A program made the translations under genes and the position numbers. From Rhizobium sp. WYCCWR10014 (GTDB lineage Bacteria; Pseudomonadota; Alphaproteobacteria; Rhizobiales; Rhizobiaceae), in NCBI RefSeq assembly GCF_001657485.1, contig NZ_LXFU01000053.1, positions 210,265-274,264 of the forward strand: a stretch of DNA of 64,000 bases, read 5' to 3'. Positions 1 to 7,432 of this stretch are shown piece after piece; the stretch's first letter is position 1; each line of letters begins with the position of its first letter. The notes under the pieces were generated by a model that was given only the letters and a program-made list of their open reading frames with translations, was not told the DNA's origin and did not search any database.

Positions 1-304
1 TGACCTTCTTGCGTTCGTCCTTGATCGTGATGCCGGCGAGACCGACATCGACCTGTTTCGTCTGAAGGGCGGGAATGATGCCGTTGAAGTCCATCGGCTG
101 CAGTGTGTAGGTGACGCCAATGTCCTTAGCGACAGCATCCCAGAGGTCGATGTCGAAGCCGACATACTTGTCGCCTTCCTTGAACTCGAACGGTACGAAT
201 GCCGTATCGGTGGCGACGACCAGATCGGCGGCCCGTGCCGGAAGCGAGAACGCGATTGTCGCTGCAACAGCGGCTCCAAGTAGGTATCCAAATCTCAGTT
301 TCAT
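1..304 (-). CDS. Amino-acid ABC transporter substrate-binding protein, N-terminal part (runs off window)
   Basis: Reading the minus strand from the ATG at 304 gives about 101 residues with no stop. They open with a signal peptide (MKLRF, hydrophobic core, cleavage-like ARA-A near residue 26). LVVATDTAFVPFEF, GFDIDLWDAVAKD and DVGLAGITIKDERK follow, the N-terminal lobe pattern of SBP_bac_3 glutamine/polar amino-acid binding proteins (GlnH/HisJ type). An AAGGGGAA ribosome site lies 6 bases before the ATG. The protein should act in the periplasm and deliver an amino acid or related amine to an inner-membrane ABC complex encoded beyond the left edge. A dyad shared with the RpiR regulator locus lies about 300 bases upstream. 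The specific ligand cannot be read from the sequence. Confidence 0.85.
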   Translation of the reverse strand, partial: MKLRFGYLLGAAVAATIAFSLPARAADLVVATDTAFVPFEFKEGDKYVGFDIDLWDAVAKDIGVTYTLQPMDFNGIIPALQTKQVDVGLAGITIKDERKKV

Positions 305-601
305 GTGAGTTCCCCTTTTTCGGCAAATGCATTCGGCGTTTGCCTTCGATCGACATGCGCAAATATAAACTGCATTGATAAGGCTGTCGCATTCAAAATT
401 TGCACTGGCGCGCCGAGAGGGTATGAGAGATGGCCAAAAGCAAGACGCCGATTGCTAATGACGGAAACATCCGCTCCCGACGCCCAAAGACTGTCGCGGC
501 GGTAGATCTCTGAGATTCCAAGCGGTTAGCGTGAGCCGGAAATCTTGAAATAAAACCACGGCTTTCCGGGCGCGCACATAAAGTGGTCAAGACGATCAAA
601 A

Positions 602-619
602 ATGATCCATATAGATCAT
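602..619. promoter_or_regulatory. Probable RpiR-family operator (copy 1)
   Basis: Arms ATGATC and GATCAT surround the centre CATATA. Nearly the same dyad occurs at 3103-3120, between the rpiR-like gene and the divergent BKACE gene. Two near-identical dyads placed upstream of units bordering one regulator suggest binding sites for that regulator. A third half-site-like TGGATCA lies at 641-647. Confidence 0.6.
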
Positions 620-734
620 GAATTTTACTCACGAAACGAATGGATCACAAATTGTTACAACGCCGATTGAACCCACGTCATGGGCGCAAATGCTGGTCTG
701 AAACGGCACGCAAAGCCGTTTCGAGCGCATGACA

Positions 735-764
735 GAAAAAAGCCGACCTCCTTCGAGGTCGGCT
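735..764 (-). terminator. Rho-independent terminator of the rpiR-aminotransferase operon
   Basis: On the minus strand, a perfect 10-bp stem AGCCGACCTC / GAGGTCGGCT with loop GAAG is followed directly by a run of six T. It lies about 60 bases after the aminotransferase stop at 827, so the binding-protein gene further on needs its own promoter. Confidence 0.9.
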
Positions 765-826
765 TCGATCAAGAAAGCAGGAAAGCTGATCGCTTGTTTA
801 TGCGATTGCCAAGCCATCCGGGAGGA

Positions 827-2158
827 TTACGCCAGGCCGGCAACCGCCGTATCGATCGCGTCACCGAGACGCTCTACGATCGTGTCGATATCCCGGTCCG
901 TGACGATAAAGGGCGGTGCCAACAGAACGTGATCGCCCGTTTGCCCGTCGATCGTGCCGCCCATCGGATAAACCATCAGGCCTCGCGCCATCGCTTCCCT
1001 TTTGATGCGGACGTTCAGTTTTGCCGATGGATCGAACGGCGTTTTGGTGGACCGGTCCCTGACAAGTTCAACGCCTCGGAACAATCCGCGTCCGCGGATG
1101 TCGCCGACATGGTTGTGGTTGCCGAGACGTTCGATCAGTCGGGTTTCAAGGTGATCTCCCATGGCGTCCACATTGGCCAGAAGGTTTTCGTTGCGGATGA
1201 CGTTTTGAACGGCGAGGCCGGCGGCCGCGGCCATCGGGTGGCCCATATAGGTGTGACCATGCTGGAAGAAACCGGAGCCATTGGCGAAGGCGTCGAAGAT
1301 TTTGCCCGAAAGAAGCACGGCTCCTACAGGTTGATAACCGCCGCCCAATCCCTTGGCGATGGTCATGAGATCAGGGACGACACCATCCTGTTCGCAGGCG
1401 TGAAGCGTGCCCGTCCGGCCCATCCCGCACATGACCTCGTCGAGGATAAGCAGGACGCCATACCTGTCGCAGATCGCACGAATCCTCTTGAGATAGTCGG
1501 CAACCGGTGGCACTGCGCCAGACGTGGCGCCCACCACGGTCTCCGCCACGAAGGCAATGACCTGATCTTCTCCAAGTTCGAGAATTTTGTCCTCAAGTTG
1601 CTGAGCGGACCGCGCGGCGAAGGCTTCATCGGTTTCGCCTTCGTGCCGCAGCCGATAGGAGTAGCAAGGATCGATATGGTGTGTTTCGATCAGAAGAGGC
1701 CGAAACTGCGAACGCCGCCACTCGTTGCCCCCCGTCGCAAGCGCTCCCAGCGTGTTTCCGTGATAGCTCTGACGACGCGCGATGATGTGCCGGCGCTGCG
1801 GTTCGCCCTTCTCGACAAAATACTGGCGCGCCATCTTCAACGCTGCCTCGACCGCTTCCGAGCCACCGCTGACGAGATAGACATGATTGAGACCCTTTGG
1901 CGCGTCATCGACCAACCGGTCAGCGAGCCGCTCGGCGACGTCGGTCGTGAAAAAACCCGTGTGCGCATAGGCCATAGTGTCGAGCTGTTCGTGCAGCGCG
2001 GCAAGGACTGCGGGATGCGCATGGCCGAGGCACGAGACGGCCGCTCCTCCCGACGCATCGATGTAACCTTTTCCATCGGCATCGAAAATTTCGATGCCTT
2101 GACCGCGCACCGCGACGGGAAGTTTCGAATGGATTACACGATGCAGAATATGGGTCAT
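827..2158 (-). CDS. Class III PLP-dependent aminotransferase
   Basis: 443 residues, the usual length for the acetylornithine/omega-amino-acid aminotransferase family (class III, fold type I). Visible motifs are VSGGSEAVEAALKMAR near residues 97-111 (cofactor phosphate pocket), SYHGNTLGALA at 131-141, LLILDEVMCGMGRTG at 236-250 (the Asp that contacts the pyridine nitrogen) and TIAKGLGGGYQP, with Lys269 as the Schiff-base lysine. The start overlaps the stop of the upstream RpiR-type gene as ATGA, so the two are translationally coupled, and a terminator follows at 735-764. Neighbouring BKACE and amino-acid binding-protein genes suggest it transaminates an amine or amino acid on the way to a beta-keto acid. 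Its substrate is not determined. Confidence 0.9.
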   Translation of the reverse strand: MTHILHRVIHSKLPVAVRGQGIEIFDADGKGYIDASGGAAVSCLGHAHPAVLAALHEQLDTMAYAHTGFFTTDVAERLADRLVDDAPKGLNHVYLVSGGSEAVEAALKMARQYFVEKGEPQRRHIIARRQSYHGNTLGALATGGNEWRRSQFRPLLIETHHIDPCYSYRLRHEGETDEAFAARSAQQLEDKILELGEDQVIAFVAETVVGATSGAVPPVADYLKRIRAICDRYGVLLILDEVMCGMGRTGTLHACEQDGVVPDLMTIAKGLGGGYQPVGAVLLSGKIFDAFANGSGFFQHGHTYMGHPMAAAAGLAVQNVIRNENLLANVDAMGDHLETRLIERLGNHNHVGDIRGRGLFRGVELVRDRSTKTPFDPSAKLNVRIKREAMARGLMVYPMGGTIDGQTGDHVLLAPPFIVTDRDIDTIVERLGDAIDTAVAGLA

Positions 2159-3045
2159 GGCCGTTTTTTCGGGTTCCGGGGTTTGAGATGCGTTTTGAAC
2201 GAAGCAAACAGTTCGTCGGACCGTCTGAGCGCTTCGACCGCGTTCTCGCCTGCGTTTCCGGCGATGAGGGTGCCAAGGACTTCGGCAACGGCGAAGGCCG
2301 GCGACATCGTATGGAAGAAGGACGCACTTTCGGTAGCGACGAGCACGGCGACGGTAGCGAATTGGGCGAGAGGCGCTACTTCGCTGTCGGTCACGGCAAC
2401 GACAGGAACGCCCTTTTGGTGGGCGTATTCAGCGATTTCGATGGTCGCACGGGTATAGGGCAGAACGCTGGCAACCAGCAGCACGTCATCGCTGCGCGCG
2501 TTCCCGATTGCATCCGCTCCGGTTCCGCCCAGACCGTCCAGCATGACGGACTTCTCGCCGATCAGCGACATCATGTAATGCAACTGCCATGTGACTGAAT
2601 GGCTCGACCGAAGTCCCAGGCAGTAGACCCGTCTTGCCGCAGCGAGCAGCGTGGCCGCTTCAACGATCCGGTTCAAGGATTGTGGCTCCGCCAATTGGGC
2701 GACCTGGGTGCTGATCGAGGCGAGCATGTCTGCGGCGAGCGCATGATCGCCCTTGAGCTTCTGGCTGGCGACCTGAGCGCCGGCTTTTCCGGCAAAACCG
2801 GGCTCCTTGCCGCGCACCGCCTCGGCATACATCGCGCGGATCGCGTCGTATCCGTCGAGGCCGAGATGTTTTGCCAGACGGGTCATGGTCGCAGGCTGGA
2901 CACCGGCATGCTTCGATTGCTCCCGCATGGAAAGGAGGGCGACATCGCGGGGATGGTCAAGGATATAGCGCGACGCCGTCTGCAATTGCGCGGACATGCT
3001 GTCGAACGTGTCAATGATGGCTTGGCGAAGAGGTGCTCGATCCAT
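2155..3045 (-). CDS. RpiR/MurR-family transcriptional regulator (HTH + SIS)
   Basis: 296 residues. An N-terminal HTH_6 domain (about residues 1-78, with the recognition region GVQPATMTRLAKHLGLDGYDAIR) is followed by a SIS phosphosugar-type domain (about 125-265: RVYCLGLRSSHSVT, GTGADAIGNARSDDVLLVAS, VPVVAVTDSEVAPLA). RpiR proteins usually sense a phosphorylated sugar, but many proteobacterial members control amino-acid or amine catabolism. The gene is first in an operon with the aminotransferase and is divergent from the BKACE gene. The intervening region carries an ATGATCC-GTGT-GGATCAT dyad that is also present upstream of the binding-protein gene, so it probably autoregulates and controls the whole module. 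Confidence 0.92.
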   Translation of the reverse strand: MDRAPLRQAIIDTFDSMSAQLQTASRYILDHPRDVALLSMREQSKHAGVQPATMTRLAKHLGLDGYDAIRAMYAEAVRGKEPGFAGKAGAQVASQKLKGDHALAADMLASISTQVAQLAEPQSLNRIVEAATLLAAARRVYCLGLRSSHSVTWQLHYMMSLIGEKSVMLDGLGGTGADAIGNARSDDVLLVASVLPYTRATIEIAEYAHQKGVPVVAVTDSEVAPLAQFATVAVLVATESASFFHTMSPAFAVAEVLGTLIAGNAGENAVEALRRSDELFASFKTHLKPRNPKKRP

Positions 3046-3102
3046 GTCCGATTTATAATCCCCTTGCAGGCTATTTCAACATATGTTTCATAAAATTATT
3101 AT

Positions 3103-3120
3103 ATGATCCGTGTGGATCAT
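3103..3120. promoter_or_regulatory. Probable RpiR-family operator (copy 2)
   Basis: Perfect 7-bp arms ATGATCC and GGATCAT around GTGT, placed 16 bases before the BKACE ATG and about 58 bases upstream of the rpiR start. It matches the dyad at 602-619 in the outer six bases of each arm. Confidence 0.7.
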
Positions 3121-3136
3121 GACGGAGAGCGCTTTC

Positions 3137-3979
3137 ATGAATATTGAGACTGGTTTGAAGTCCGTCGCAATAGCGGTTGCTCCGAACGGCGGCCGCAAGA
3201 CCAAGCTGGACCATCCGAACCTTCCTTTGACAGCAACGGAACTTGCCGAGACCGGCGTTCGATGCAGAGAGGCGGGCGCGGCGATGATACATGTCCACGT
3301 TCGCAAGAAGGACGGCAGCCATCTTCTCGATGCGGACGCATACCGCGAGGTGATGTCGGCAATCAGGTCACGCGTCGGCGATAATCTCGTCGTGCAGATC
3401 ACCAGTGAGGCACTCGGTGTTTATACGCCGCCCGAGCAGATTGCTGTCGTCAAGGAGACATGCCCGGAAGCGGTGTCCCTCGCGCTACGGGAACTTGTCC
3501 CGGACGCCTCGTTCGAAGCTGCTTTCGCCGATCTCCTGGCCTGGATGGCGCGGGAGGGTGTACTCCCCCAGATCATACTCTACGATCCCTCCGAGGCTGT
3601 CGTGCTCGCAGACATGCAGACGCGCGGCCTCATACCATGGCGCACCATTCCCGTGCTCTTTGTCCTTGGGCGATACACGGCAGACCAGACGTCGCAGCCG
3701 ACCGATCTCCTGCCATTTCTGGCGACCGGCATTCCACGTTTCGAGCATTGGAGTGTCTGTGCATTCGGCCGTCATGAAGCAGCGTGCGTTTCAGCTGGCG
3801 CACTGTCTGGAGGAAATGTGCGGGTGGGTTTTGAAAACAATACCCGGCTTCCCGATGGAGCGGCTGCACCCGGCAACGAAGATCTTGTCTTCGCTGTGTC
3901 CCAGGCAATTCAAAGCTTAGATTACAAACTGGAAAGCGGTGCCGATCTCAGGCAACGATTGATTAAACTAGCAAGTTAG
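3137..3979 (+). CDS. BKACE family (3-keto-5-aminohexanoate cleavage enzyme, DUF849)
   Basis: 280 residues from the ATG at 3137. This start is chosen because GGAG sits 9 bases before it; the ATG at 3119 would overlap the operator. The family TIM-barrel signature is present: VAPNGGR near residues 14-20, then MIHVHVRKKDG with His52 and His54 as metal ligands, the partner ITSEALG strand and the late VGFENNTRL motif carrying a conserved Glu. BKACE enzymes condense a beta-keto acid with acetyl-CoA and release acetoacetate plus a new acyl-CoA, and they are known to act on many different keto acids. Beside an aminotransferase and an amino-acid binding protein, it probably takes the keto acid made by that aminotransferase. 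The identity of the acid is inference and unknown. Confidence 0.85.
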   Translation: MNIETGLKSVAIAVAPNGGRKTKLDHPNLPLTATELAETGVRCREAGAAMIHVHVRKKDGSHLLDADAYREVMSAIRSRVGDNLVVQITSEALGVYTPPEQIAVVKETCPEAVSLALRELVPDASFEAAFADLLAWMAREGVLPQIILYDPSEAVVLADMQTRGLIPWRTIPVLFVLGRYTADQTSQPTDLLPFLATGIPRFEHWSVCAFGRHEAACVSAGALSGGNVRVGFENNTRLPDGAAAPGNEDLVFAVSQAIQSLDYKLESGADLRQRLIKLAS

Positions 3980-4147
3980 CCAATGCGCCGGCGGTTCCAG
4001 CATTTGTTGAAAAGGCTGCGGCAGGAGTGGCGGATTGCTCACAGAGCAATGGCATCGGATCAAAAGCCCAACAGGTCACCCTTTCTCCTGTGGCGTACCG
4101 CTGAATTACGGGGTCTGCGGTTCGAATCCCATCAAGGCGAACACTTC

Positions 4148-4961
4148 GGTTCTATCGCAAAACTTTTCACCGGGTTTGCAACCAGTATTGTAGGCGTAGA
4201 TCCGGGGTTGAGATGAGCAGGCAGATTGAGTTTCCCGATCATGGTCGATTTCAAAGGCAGTCATTACCCGAAAGACGTGATTTTATACGCGGTATTTTTC
4301 TACGTGAGATATGCGGTCTCCTATTATGGCCGAGCGCGGCGTTACCGTTGACCACGCGACGCTGAACAGATGGGTCGTGAAATATTCGCCCCTGATTGCC
4401 TGCCAGGCCCAGCGGCGCAAATCCGCAACCAGCAGCTCCTGGCGGATGGACGAGACCTATATCCAGGTCAAAGGCAAGTGGACCTATTTCTATCGGGCTG
4501 TCGACAAATTCGGCAAAACCCTTGATTTCATGCTGTCTGAGCACCGCGATGAGGCCGCGGCCAGCGCGTTCTTCGCCCGCACGATTAAGAACAATGGCTG
4601 GCCCGAAAAGGTCGTCATCGACAAGAGCGGCGCGAACCTGGCAGGATTGCAAAACATCAACTGGCGGCTGCTGTTGTATGGATGGTTCTGGCTGATCGAG
4701 ATCCGGCAGGTCAAATACCTCAACAACACGATTGAGCAGGACCACCGGTTTATCAAGAAGCTGACCCGCCCCATGAAGGGCTTCAAAACCTTTCAGTCTG
4801 CGTCAGCAACACTGGATGGTATCGAGGTGGCTCACATGATCCGCAAGCGCCAATTTTCAACCAGTGGCCAATCGGCATTTCAGCAATTCGCCGCACTCGC
4901 TGCATAATTGTGTCCAGCGATGGCCGCTTCTGCGGCCTTTTAAAAAGTTTGCGACAAAACC
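4148..4961 (+). mobile_element. Degenerate IS6-family insertion sequence
   Basis: The left end GGTTCTATCGCAAA (4148-4161) and the right end, read inward on the other strand as GGTTTTGTCGCAAA (4948-4961), match at 12 of 14 positions and resemble IS6-family terminal repeats. They enclose a single transposase frame, for about 814 bp in total, a normal IS6 size. The 8-bp flanks (AACACTTC and GCTACCTA) are not duplicated. The transposase is frameshifted, so this copy should be immobile unless complemented in trans. Confidence 0.85.
4241..4907 (+). pseudogene. IS6-family transposase, frameshifted by a small deletion
   Basis: The N-terminus starts at ATG 4241 (MVDFKGSHYPKDVI..., through VSY) and then runs into a stop at 4349-4351. 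The rest is in another frame from about 4322 (IMAERGVTVDHATLNRWVVKY onward). Family members have roughly six residues (a YRxLEE-like segment) between VSY and IMAERG, so a short deletion caused the shift. The DDE residues are still readable: Asp in WRMDETYIQVKG, Asp in VVIDKSGAN and Glu in NNTIEQDHRFIK. The C-terminal zinc-independent DDE domain is otherwise intact to the end. IS6 transposases move by replicative cointegration. This copy is inactive as read. Confidence 0.85.
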
Positions 4962-5486
4962 GCTACCTATCATATTCCCTGGCGAGCATAAATGGACGGA
5001 CTGATAACTTTCAGGATGCGGCGATAACGACAATTGCGTCCTGTTCATATATCTAAATGAGTAGTGGTTAATTCCAAAGGAAGTTCGGAACTTCCAAAAT
5101 ACGCAGCTGCCGGTGCAATGTAGTTTCGAGGCGCCGGCAACTTACAACGATATTTGTTCAAAACAAAACAAGCAAAAATAGGAGGAGAGGTCGTGAACCA
5201 TCGGAGGATTGTTCTTGCGCGCTTTGCGCAAGCGTTGGCTTGCAACAGGACTCATTCCGCGTGCATCCCTCAGGCGCCGGGAAGAATTCCACCACCTATT
5301 GTGCAGATTCATGCGAGACGCTCCTGATGCCGGACATCGGCAAATAATGGCGCGCGAGGGGTTGCGCGCAGCCGAGGCAATCTGTGTCGATGTGTAATGG
5401 CTCGAGGCTTGCATGCAACCCCTACCATATCCACCCATTGTCGAAATTGTTAACGCTGCCTTTCATATGGCAGAGCGGAGGCTACG
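4962..5486. other. Intergenic region, no supported gene
   Basis: 525 bases between the IS6 right end and the small gene at 5487. A strong AGGAGGAGAGG at 5180-5190 precedes a GTG at 5193 that opens only a 43-codon frame with no recognisable content. The base composition is more mixed than in the flanking operons, which fits decayed DNA between mobile-element remnants. Confidence 0.5.
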
Positions 5487-5687
5487 ATGACCACGGCATG
5501 TGATGAGAAACATATCGAATTGAAGCCGATTTCGAGCTGCAGACGAGAAGTCGAAGTCGCGATGGTGGAAATGCTCGTCAGTTTGCAGAAACGTGGATGG
5601 TCGGCTGCGGAATTGGCACTGGCGCTCGCAGATGCCTCCGAAGATCTCGTCATGATGATTGCGACCAAAAGGCTTCGACCGAATTAG
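5487..5687 (+). CDS. Small hypothetical protein (66 aa)
   Basis: A GGAGG at 5475-5479 lies 7 bases before ATG 5487, and the frame uses normal rhizobial codons. The product is soluble, mostly helical and without a signal peptide. Its centre (EVEVAMVEMLVSLQKRGWSAAELALALADASEDLVMMI) looks like two amphipathic helices, a layout common among short rhizobial proteins of unknown role. It sits alone between two transposon remnants. I do not recognise a family and assign no function. Confidence 0.55.
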   Translation: MTTACDEKHIELKPISSCRREVEVAMVEMLVSLQKRGWSAAELALALADASEDLVMMIATKRLRPN

Positions 5688-5863
5688 GTCGTGGTGACGA
5701 TTTAACGATTTGGGATTCCGCCGGAGGCGCAAATCAGATTCAAGGCTGACTTTTGGAGATCGGCCGTGGATTGTGATGCGCTTCGGGATGGCCAGTGGGA
5801 ACGGATCAAGGATTGTGTGCCGGGCGGCACGAAGGGCAAACGCGGCTCGCGCACGAACAACCG

Positions 5864-5901
5864 GGGGTCGGAACAAGAGCGGTGCGAAATCGTACGATAG
5901 G
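5864..5901 (+). repeat. Tn3-family 38-bp terminal inverted repeat
   Basis: It begins GGGGTCGG and ends with the conserved inner block CGTACGATAGG. The overall layout (GGGGTCG, a variable GC-rich stretch, then GAAATCGTACGATAGGGC) resembles Tn5393-type Tn3 ends as I recall them. It lies 17 bases beyond the tnpA stop at 5919, the expected arrangement at a Tn3 end. Confidence 0.65.
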
Positions 5902-5918
5902 GCGAACGGACCGGGAAC

Positions 5919-6251
5919 TTATGCGGCGCGCCGCAGCCCAGCCGGAAGGCGGAGCGACCGAAATCCGTTGTGCATCTGATGTTCCGCATCCCAGGTGTAG
6001 ATGCCTGTCAGGTTGATATGTTCCCAACTCAGTGGCGAGATGTGTTTCAACAGAGTATCTGGAATGCCTCGGCCCGCACGTTTTAGCTGTGTAACCGCGC
6101 GATCAAGATAGACCGTATTCCAATGTACGATCGCACTGACGACGAGATTGAGCCCCGAGGCGCGGAACGCCTGGCTTTCGAACGACCGGTCACGGATTTC
6201 TCCTCGCTCATCGAAAAAGACAGCGCGCTTCAGCTTATGCCCGGCGGGCAT
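5919..6251 (-). pseudogene. tnpA: Tn3-family transposase TnpA, C-terminal fragment
   Basis: About 110 residues matching only the last tenth of a Tn3 TnpA (family length about 970-1000). Landmarks are RAVFFDERGEIRDRSFE, FRASGLNLVVSAIVHWNTVYL and PLSWEHINLTGIYTW, a run present in almost all Tn3 transposases. The last catalytic Glu region and everything upstream are lost, and no homologous sequence continues beyond about 6251. Loss of the rest makes it non-functional. Confidence 0.88.
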
Positions 6252-6464
6252 AAATATCGGATGATCTGCTATTATTCGACAGCTCCAAAATTATTGGAGC
6301 TAGGCTTTGCTCTCGATGCTGAGAATCAACGGGTCGGTGGTTCGAACTGGTTCAAGGCGATCGTCCTGCTTTTTGTCGCAAGACATTATGGGCGGCAGCG
6401 ATATTCTCATATCCCGCTGCATCTTGTAGGGTCGGCATCTGCAGACCTACGGGAAAGTTCAGCG

Positions 6465-6854
6465 ATGAAGAAGACCTTCAATCCGGCGTCGGTACGCCGG
6501 CCTTTTGGAAATTATAATCACGGCCTGCTCGTGCCCCCCGGCGCATCGCTTCTCGTCACCTCGGGCCAGCTTGGTATCGGCCTCGACGATGCTGTTCCGA
6601 GCGACATCACTGCTCAGGCGGAACTCTGCTTCGAGGCGATCAAGGCGATCCTCGAAGAGGCGGAAATGAGTTTTGCCGACGTCATCCGCATTTCGGGCTT
6701 CGTCACCCGCCGCGAGGATTTCCCGGCCTATATGACTGTCCGGGATCGCTATACGCTCGATCCGAAGCCGGTTTCCACCTTGCTCGTCATCGGCGGCTTT
6801 ACGCGCCCTGAGTTCCTCGTCGAGGTCGAAGTAACTGCCGCGAAAATCTTCTAG
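6465..6854 (+). CDS. ridA: RidA-family (YjgF/YER057c) enamine/imine deaminase
   Basis: 129 residues from ATG 6465. The open frame extends further upstream, but that part is antisense to the Tn3 fragment and has no family match. Visible family features are VTSGQLGIG near residues 33-41, QAELCFEAIKAILEEAEMSFADVIRISGFVT in mid-protein, and VIGGFTRPEFLVEVEVTA at the C-terminus. The C-terminal catalytic Arg of classical RidA (in a VEVARLP context) falls in this last stretch but appears as FTRPEFLVEVE, so it may be a subgroup with altered activity. RidA proteins hydrolyse reactive 2-aminoacrylate or other imines. The 3-prime end overlaps the convergent oxidoreductase by 4 bases, which suggests a shared role with the N-compound module. 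Confidence 0.85.
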   Translation: MKKTFNPASVRRPFGNYNHGLLVPPGASLLVTSGQLGIGLDDAVPSDITAQAELCFEAIKAILEEAEMSFADVIRISGFVTRREDFPAYMTVRDRYTLDPKPVSTLLVIGGFTRPEFLVEVEVTAAKIF

Positions 6855-7432
6855 AAGCGCTCCATCGCTCCTCCGACGCGGGCGAGGAATTTTGCCCGTG
6901 TCTCCGGCGTGCAATTGTTCATGTCGTAATGGGCGAGGAACGTCACCGGCCTCACCGGATTGATCTGTGCCCTCAGCACGCGCTTGACGATTTTCTTCGG
7001 CGGGTTGCCGGCGGCAAAGGCCCGGAAGGGCGTTGCGCCATAAGTCAGGACGGCTGCGAGCTTGCGGATGTGGCGCAGCCGCGATTCTACCTTGCCGTTG
7101 ACCAGTTCGAAGGAAACGCCCGGCAGCCATACGCGGTCGAAATATCCCTTCAGGATCGCCGGAAAGCCGAAGTTCCAGATCGGGGTGCAGATCACCAGCC
7201 CCTCGGCCGCCTTCAACCTTTCGACATGCGATTCCACCAGCCTCCGATTTTCCGGATAGTCGTGATAGACGAGCCGGTCGTGGCGTGAGAGCACCGGATC
7301 GAACTGCTCTTCATAGAGGTCGCAGGCGTCCACTGTATGCCCGGCCTTCCCAAGGCTCTCGATGGTCTGCCGGTAAAGCGCCTTGCCATAACTTTCCTCG
7401 ACCGGGTGAGAGTGGAGGACGAGAACCCTCAT
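6851..7432 (-). CDS. NAD(P)H oxidoreductase of the flavodoxin-like (NQO/KefF) family
   Basis: 193 residues from ATG 7432, the start that overlaps the FAD-oxidase stop as ATGA; longer in-frame extensions run antiparallel inside that gene. The N-terminus MRVLVLHSHPVEESYGKALY is the FMN/FAD phosphate-binding loop of this family. ICTPIWNFGFPAILKGYFDRVWLPGVSFEL at about 85-115 is the family's conserved isoalloxazine-binding stretch, and LTYGATPFRAFAAG follows. Members reduce quinones or other flavin-accepted substrates with NAD(P)H in the cytosol. It is the last gene of a six-gene minus-strand operon, so it probably reduces a pathway intermediate or supports the oxidase next to it. Confidence 0.85.
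   Translation of the reverse strand: MRVLVLHSHPVEESYGKALYRQTIESLGKAGHTVDACDLYEEQFDPVLSRHDRLVYHDYPENRRLVESHVERLKAAEGLVICTPIWNFGFPAILKGYFDRVWLPGVSFELVNGKVESRLRHIRKLAAVLTYGATPFRAFAAGNPPKKIVKRVLRAQINPVRPVTFLAHYDMNNCTPETRAKFLARVGGAMERF

Larger units (their letters stand above)
305..826. other. Intergenic region with operator and terminator
   Basis: 522 bases between the binding-protein start and the aminotransferase stop. It holds the dyad at 602-619 and the terminator at 735-764, both listed separately. The part nearest 305-440 is AT-richer and should carry the promoter of the binding-protein gene. I see no convincing coding sequence: the short frames here lack ribosome sites and family motifs. 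Confidence 0.6.
5864..6255 (-). mobile_element. Tn3-family transposon remnant (one end)
   Basis: A Tn3-type terminal inverted repeat at 5864-5901 is followed inward by the C-terminal end of a tnpA gene on the minus strand. Coding similarity stops abruptly near 6252, where the sequence changes to unrelated, AT-richer DNA. The other end, the resolvase and most of tnpA are missing, so only a fossil of the transposon's tnpA end remains. Confidence 0.75.

Noticed and set aside
680..2458. 592-codon open frame on the plus strand
   Set aside because: It is antisense to the aminotransferase and RpiR genes, follows the high-GC third-position pattern of the opposite strand, and has no family motif.
4010..4147. 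tRNA-like stretch before the IS6 element: GGTTCGAATCC near 4119-4129, a 7-bp ATTGCTC/GAGCAAT hairpin near 4034-4050 and an ACAGG/CCTGT arm
   Set aside because: No closed cloverleaf could be drawn: the T stem and anticodon stem have several mismatches. At best a decayed tRNA fragment. A covariance-model tRNA search would decide.
5193..5327. Short GTG frame with a strong AGGAGGAGAGG ribosome site
   Set aside because: Only 43 codons, no recognisable sequence and located in decayed DNA between mobile-element fossils.
6281..6301. AGCTCC..GGAGCT inverted repeat upstream of ridA, considered as a terminator
   Set aside because: Six-base arms only, long loop and no T-run on either strand.
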